Part shown: positions 52,899 through 56,207 of the stretch, in pieces
Position numbering within the stretch: the first letter of the stretch is position 1
Layout: each line of letters opens with the position of its first letter
Source of the DNA: Prolixibacteraceae bacterium
GTDB taxonomy: Bacteria > Bacteroidota > Bacteroidia > Bacteroidales > Prolixibacteraceae
NCBI GenBank assembly: GCA_023228025.1
Contig: JALOCD010000010.1
Span: 1-56,207 of the forward strand
Direction: 5' to 3'
DNA: 56,207 bases
Notes under the pieces: generated by a model
Told to the model about the DNA's origin: nothing
Seen by the model: the letters and a program-made list of their open reading frames with translations, nothing else
Databases searched by the model: none
Program-made: the position numbers and the translations under genes

Positions 52899-53447
52899 AT
52901 GAAGAAATTAACTTATCTGTTCGTCCTCACCGTTTCCCTGTTTCTAGTTTCATTCTCCTCTTTCGCCCAAATTCCAGTCAAAGAGATTCCGGCCGATTAT
53001 GGGTATATCGTCAAAATTGGAGACAAAATTCCTGAGTTCTCGACCACCCTTATTAACGGAAAAACATTTTCGAATGCAGATTTCAAGGGGAAGGTGGTGA
53101 TGCTTCAGTTTACGGCAAGCTGGTGCAGTGTTTGCCGTAAAGAGATGCCTTTTATCGAAAGGGACATCTGGCAAAAGAACAAGGACAACAAAAATTTCGT
53201 ACTGGTTGGTGTTGACCTTGATGAACCATTGGAAAAGGTAGTCAACTTCCAGAAAGAGATCAAAGTTACTTACCCATTGGCGCTGGACCCGGGTGGGAAA
53301 ATCTTCGGACTTATCGCCGAGAAGAAAGCAGGGGTAACCCGAAACATCATCCTCGACAAGACAGGCAAAATCGTCTACATGACGCGTCTGTACAAAGAAG
53401 ATGAGTTCGCCGAAATGGTCAAAGTCATTGAAATGTTGCTCAAGTAA
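52899..53447 (+). CDS. Exported TlpA-like thioredoxin-fold protein
   Basis: A 182-residue periplasmic protein. Signal peptide with cleavage near FAQ (residue 24); thioredoxin/TlpA-AhpC-like fold with redox pair Cys76-Ser-Val-Cys79 in FTASWCSVCRKEMPF, the cis-Pro region near AGVTRNIILDK, and a C-terminal helix. It likely reduces or exchanges disulfides of envelope proteins. No obvious link to histidine synthesis although it lies between purU and hisH on the same strand. Palindromes flank it on both sides. Confidence 0.88.
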   Translation: MKKLTYLFVLTVSLFLVSFSSFAQIPVKEIPADYGYIVKIGDKIPEFSTTLINGKTFSNADFKGKVVMLQFTASWCSVCRKEMPFIERDIWQKNKDNKNFVLVGVDLDEPLEKVVNFQKEIKVTYPLALDPGGKIFGLIAEKKAGVTRNIILDKTGKIVYMTRLYKEDEFAEMVKVIEMLLK

Positions 53448-53454
53448 AAATATG

Positions 53455-53567
53455 ACACAGAGTTTCACAGAGAAGCACTGAGTTACACAGAGAGCATTGA
53501 AAATAGATTTTATATAATTTTTTCTCTGTGAAACTCTGTGCTGCCTCCTGGTGTTCCTCTGTGTAAC
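53455..53567. repeat. Imperfect palindrome, CACAGAG family, before hisH
   Basis: Left arm 53455-53493 (ACACAGAGTTTCACAGAGAA...) and right arm 53522-53567, which carries an extra CCTCCTGGTGTTC stretch. More diverged than the copies at 17750 and 51650. Confidence 0.75.
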
Positions 53568-53590
53568 ATTTATTAAACTCACAATTCTGC

Positions 53591-54208
53591 ATGAAAGTCG
53601 CTATCATCAAATACAACGCCGGGAATATCCAATCGGTCGATTATGCCTTAAAAAGGCTCGGCGTTGAAGCCTCCGTAACCGCTGACCCACAGGAAATACG
53701 GTCAGCCGACAGGGTTATCTTTCCTGGCGTGGGAGAGGCTTCGACGACAATGGCCTATCTTCGTAAACATCGTCTGGATGAGCTTATCGTCGATCTGAAG
53801 CAACCGGTATTGGGCATCTGTCTGGGCTTGCAACTGATGTGCCGTCACTCGGAGGAGAACGACACAGCGTGTTTGGGCATTTTTGATGAGACGGTTAAGA
53901 AATTTGAACTTAGACATGATCTGTTGCCATCCATGAAAATACCCCACATGGGATGGAATACCATTTCAGGATTAAAAAGCGATCTCTTTGATCCATCTTT
54001 GGAGGAACAGCATTGCTACTTTGTCCACTCTTATTATGCCACCATTGGTTCCGATACTGCTGCAATTTGCAGCTATTCGATTCCATTCAGCGCAGCTCTT
54101 CAAAAGAACAATTTTTATGCGGTTCAGTTCCATCCAGAGAAGAGCAGCACGGTCGGAGCAAAAATCCTGGAGAACTTTATTCATCTACGCAAAGATTCGA
54201 TTTTTTAA
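53591..54208 (+). CDS. hisH: Imidazole glycerol phosphate synthase, glutaminase subunit (HisH)
   Basis: A 205-residue class I amidotransferase that supplies ammonia to HisF. Catalytic Cys77 in GICLGLQLM; His and Glu in FHPEKSS near residue 185; oxyanion region PGVGEA near 45; HMGWNTI at the HisF interface. Length is standard. Works with hisF (55197), separated here by hisA and repeat spacers. Confidence 0.96.
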   Translation: MKVAIIKYNAGNIQSVDYALKRLGVEASVTADPQEIRSADRVIFPGVGEASTTMAYLRKHRLDELIVDLKQPVLGICLGLQLMCRHSEENDTACLGIFDETVKKFELRHDLLPSMKIPHMGWNTISGLKSDLFDPSLEEQHCYFVHSYYATIGSDTAAICSYSIPFSAALQKNNFYAVQFHPEKSSTVGAKILENFIHLRKDSIF

Positions 54209-54431
54209 CACAGAGGATAATTTCCTATTTATGAAGGATTCGATTAGATCAAAAAATACACATCTGCATAAATTTCAGAGAAAAAACAGAGATCACAGAG
54301 CTTCAAAAATCGCAAGCGATTTTTCTCTCTGTGCAACTCCTTCTTTCTCAATTCTATTTTGCATATTGTTAAAATGAACATTCCTGTAGAATATCAAATG
54401 AAAGAAACAAATCGCTCTGTGTAAACTTTTA
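54206..54431. repeat. Decayed CACAGAG-type palindrome and inner hairpin between hisH and hisA
   Basis: AACACAGAGGA at 54207 and CTCTGTGTAAAC at 54414-54426 are outer remnants; CACAGAG near 54293 and CTCTGTGCAA near 54327 are inner ones. Inside is a perfect AAAAATCGC-AA-GCGATTTTT stem (54305-54324). The outer DNA does not pair well. Confidence 0.55.
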
Positions 54432-54447
54432 ACAATTATATTCATTA

Positions 54448-55185
54448 ATGAGCATCGAAATCATACCCGCCATAGATCTGATTGACGGTAAATGTGTCAG
54501 GCTTAGTCAGGGCGATTACACCCGAAAAACCATTTACAACGAAGACCCACTCGAGGTAGCCAAGATGTTTGAAGCCTACGGGTTGCAACGGCTACACCTT
54601 GTTGATCTCGATGGAGCCAAGGCCCACCACATTGTCAACCACAAAGTGCTGGAGCGGATTGCCCTGAACACAACACTCACCATCGATTTTGGCGGCGGAC
54701 TCAAAAGCGACAGGGACCTGGATATCGCCTTCGAAGCCGGAGCAGACATGATCACAGGCGGCAGCATTGCTGTCAAAGGCCCCGCAATAATGCACAGATG
54801 GATTGAGACGTATGGATCAGAACGAATCATTTTGGGCGCTGATGTAGCTGATAGAAAAATCGCAGTAAGCGGTTGGACGGAAGACAGTGGCCTCGACCTT
54901 TTCGACTTTATTTCCGGATGGATGGAAAAGGGAATAGACAAGGTCATCAGCACGGATATCACCCGCGACGGAATGCTCACCGGACCATCCATTGCACTTT
55001 ATCGTGAAATATTGCAGCTCAATCCGGGCATCTACCTGATTGCCAGTGGCGGGGTCGGTTCGGCACAGGATATTATCGATTTGGAGAGGATCGGCGTTCC
55101 TGCGGTTATTGTCGGGAAAGCCATCTATGAAGGGAAAATATCGCTGGAGGAGATCGGTAGAATTAACACGGCTAAATTGTCGTAA
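54448..55185 (+). CDS. hisA: Phosphoribosylformimino-5-aminoimidazole carboxamide ribotide isomerase (HisA)
   Basis: A 245-residue (beta/alpha)8 barrel catalysing the Amadori rearrangement of ProFAR to PRFAR. First catalytic Asp in IPAIDLIDGKCVRL, phosphate-binding loops IDFGGGLKSD and IASGGVGS, second Asp in STDITRDGML. Internal half-barrel duplication as in HisF. 11 bp upstream of hisF, so these two remain tightly coupled. Confidence 0.96.
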   Translation: MSIEIIPAIDLIDGKCVRLSQGDYTRKTIYNEDPLEVAKMFEAYGLQRLHLVDLDGAKAHHIVNHKVLERIALNTTLTIDFGGGLKSDRDLDIAFEAGADMITGGSIAVKGPAIMHRWIETYGSERIILGADVADRKIAVSGWTEDSGLDLFDFISGWMEKGIDKVISTDITRDGMLTGPSIALYREILQLNPGIYLIASGGVGSAQDIIDLERIGVPAVIVGKAIYEGKISLEEIGRINTAKLS

Positions 55186-55196
55186 ATTTTGGAAAT

Positions 55197-55949
55197 ATGC
55201 TGAGTAAACGCATCATACCTTGCCTTGACATCCGGAACGGACAAACCGTGAAGGGCGTTAATTTTGTGAATATTCGCGAAGTAGGCGACCCTGTTGAACT
55301 CGGGAAACGTTATTCGGAACAGGGCGCCGACGAACTGGTCTTCCTGGATATCACTGCCACTCACGAAGGGCGAAAAACCTTTGTGGAGTTGGTCAAACGC
55401 ATTGCATACAACCTCAACATCCCCTTCACGGTAGGAGGCGGAATCAGCGAGCTAAAAGATGCCGATGCCCTGCTGGCCGCGGGTGCGGATAAAATCTCCA
55501 TCAATTCATCGGCCATCAAAAATCCAAAGCTCATTGACGATCTTGCCCTCCACTTTGGAAGTCAGTTCGTTGTGGTAGCCATCGATGCCAGGGAGGAGAA
55601 CAACCGCTGGGAAGCCACCATTCACGGCGGCAGGATCCCTACCGGGAAAGAGCTTTTCTCCTGGGCCAAAGAGGCCGAGGACAGAGGCGCCGGCGAGATA
55701 CTGTTTACATCCATGAACCACGACGGAACCAAAAACGGGTTTGCCAACGAAGCGCTGGCAAAAATGTCCGGGATGCTCTCCATACCACTGATTGCTTCAG
55801 GAGGCGCAGGTACCATGGAACATTTCTCCGATCTTTTCAAATACGGTAAAGCCGATGCCGGACTGGCTGCCAGCATTTTCCACTTCGGTGAGATCGCAAT
55901 ACCGGATTTAAAGCACTATCTTCGCAATGCAGGGATAAGTATCAGGTAA
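55197..55949 (+). CDS. hisF: Imidazole glycerol phosphate synthase, cyclase subunit (HisF)
   Basis: A 250-residue (beta/alpha)8 barrel that closes the imidazole ring using ammonia from HisH, releasing IGP and AICAR. Catalytic Asp in RIIPCLDIRNGQTVKG, second Asp in TSMNHDGTKNG, phosphate loops VGGGISEL and ASGGAGTMEH. Complete. Last his gene in the window; hisI/hisE would be expected next but the remaining 258 bp hold only repeats and the IS-like end. Confidence 0.97.
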   Translation: MLSKRIIPCLDIRNGQTVKGVNFVNIREVGDPVELGKRYSEQGADELVFLDITATHEGRKTFVELVKRIAYNLNIPFTVGGGISELKDADALLAAGADKISINSSAIKNPKLIDDLALHFGSQFVVVAIDAREENNRWEATIHGGRIPTGKELFSWAKEAEDRGAGEILFTSMNHDGTKNGFANEALAKMSGMLSIPLIASGGAGTMEHFSDLFKYGKADAGLAASIFHFGEIAIPDLKHYLRNAGISIR

Positions 55950-56062
55950 CCCACTATTGAAGATTGAATGAATGACTGGGTGACTAGGAGACTTGAGGAC
56001 GGGGCGAGTGCAACAGGCATGTTTTTCACCATCCACAGGAACGAATAAATCCTGATATTCCG
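55950..56062. other. Repeat-like spacer after hisF
   Basis: GAATGACTGGGTGACTAGGAGACTTGAGG and nearby units resemble 781-850. No ORF or hairpin terminator is evident. Confidence 0.4.
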
Positions 56063-56098
56063 TAATTCGTAATTCGTAATTCAATGTCGTTTAGTTAA
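56063..56098. repeat. Terminal inverted repeat, right copy
   Basis: The complement of 87-122 at 35 of 36 positions, ending CAATGTCGTTTAGTTAA. With the left copy it brackets the window in inverted orientation. Confidence 0.6.
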
Positions 56099-56207
56099 GA
56101 AAACCTTCTAAAGGTATTGATTTTATTGATATTTTGATCAAAATTGTTCTTTGAAATGTTTGTAGTTAGCGGATAATTTTTTATCTTGTGGGATATAAGG
56201 GGGTAAC
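56099..56207 (+). other. Possible 5' leader of an IS element
   Basis: AT-rich DNA ending in ATATAAGGGGGTAAC, which is Shine-Dalgarno-like and could precede a start codon just beyond the window. A TTGTTCTTTGAAATG near 56145-56160 also recalls rRNA-operon boxA text. Undecided; the terminal repeat favours an IS. Confidence 0.3.

Noticed and set aside
52950..53582. 210-codon minus-strand ORF opposite the thioredoxin-like gene
   Set aside because: It is antisense to a clear signal-peptide thioredoxin gene and its start lies in the CACAGAG palindrome; no family features.
56145..56207. Leader of an rRNA operon (TTGTTCTTTGAAATG as boxA)
   Set aside because: Possible, but the terminal repeat and SD-like end favour an IS; no 16S sequence is inside the window to decide.

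Overview
The window looks like a chromosomal contig of a Bacteroidota bacterium, probably a Marinilabiliales/Prolixibacteraceae-type environmental species. Grounds: short RpoD without region 1.1, promoters of the form TTG-N19-TAnnTTTG, a type B T9SS sorting domain, DUF4290 next to murA, an HYC_CC_PP-type protein beside a copper RND pump, many standalone four-helix-bundle genes and repeat-filled intergenic spaces. No rRNA, tRNA or CRISPR is visible.

Layout. 1-136: the last codons of an apparent IS4-type transposase and a terminal repeat that recurs inverted at 56063-56098, so the contig probably ends in two IS copies. 137-6070: LOG-family protein, DegP-type protease, rpoD with a clear promoter and bidirectional terminator, a GH27-like lipoprotein, an internally deleted esterase, a small Cys-rich lipoprotein. 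6118-10979: an AT-rich 1400-residue NACHT ATPase with a C-terminal PD-(D/E)XK nuclease-like domain, bracketed by two REP-like palindrome cassettes in the same orientation; a likely one-gene defence cassette. 11046-28303: housekeeping genes (HD protein, uvrB, HAD phosphatase, ovoA, S37-like peptidase, DUF493, T9SS-exported protein, pcrA, DUF4290, murA, grpE, dnaJ).

27887-39578: a copper-handling island: HYC_CC_PP-like protein, periplasmic HMA protein, cusA, a four-helix-bundle gene, cusC-like outer membrane factor, cusB with a C-terminal HMA domain, a second four-helix-bundle gene, copA. 39612-46625: a large plug-domain surface protein, then an NsrR-like Rrf2 regulator divergent from hemerythrin and quinol NO reductase, with an 11-bp-arm operator on the -33 element: a nitric-oxide detoxification module. 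46804-55949: the histidine operon, with a His-rich leader peptide and attenuator, then hisG-hisD-hisC-hisB-purU-tlpA-like-hisH-hisA-hisF; hisIE is not seen.

The most unusual theme is a set of long imperfect palindromes (100-220 nt, one 650 nt) whose arms are degenerate short tandem repeats. They fill most gene gaps, including those inside the his operon, and in several places reach into genes. One lies in frame inside cusA. Another has a four-helix-bundle ORF in its loop, and its arms carry the cusA stop codon and the cusC signal peptide. This resembles the architecture of 23S rRNA intervening sequences, but in mRNA. All functional statements are from reading the sequence and family memory; no searches were run.
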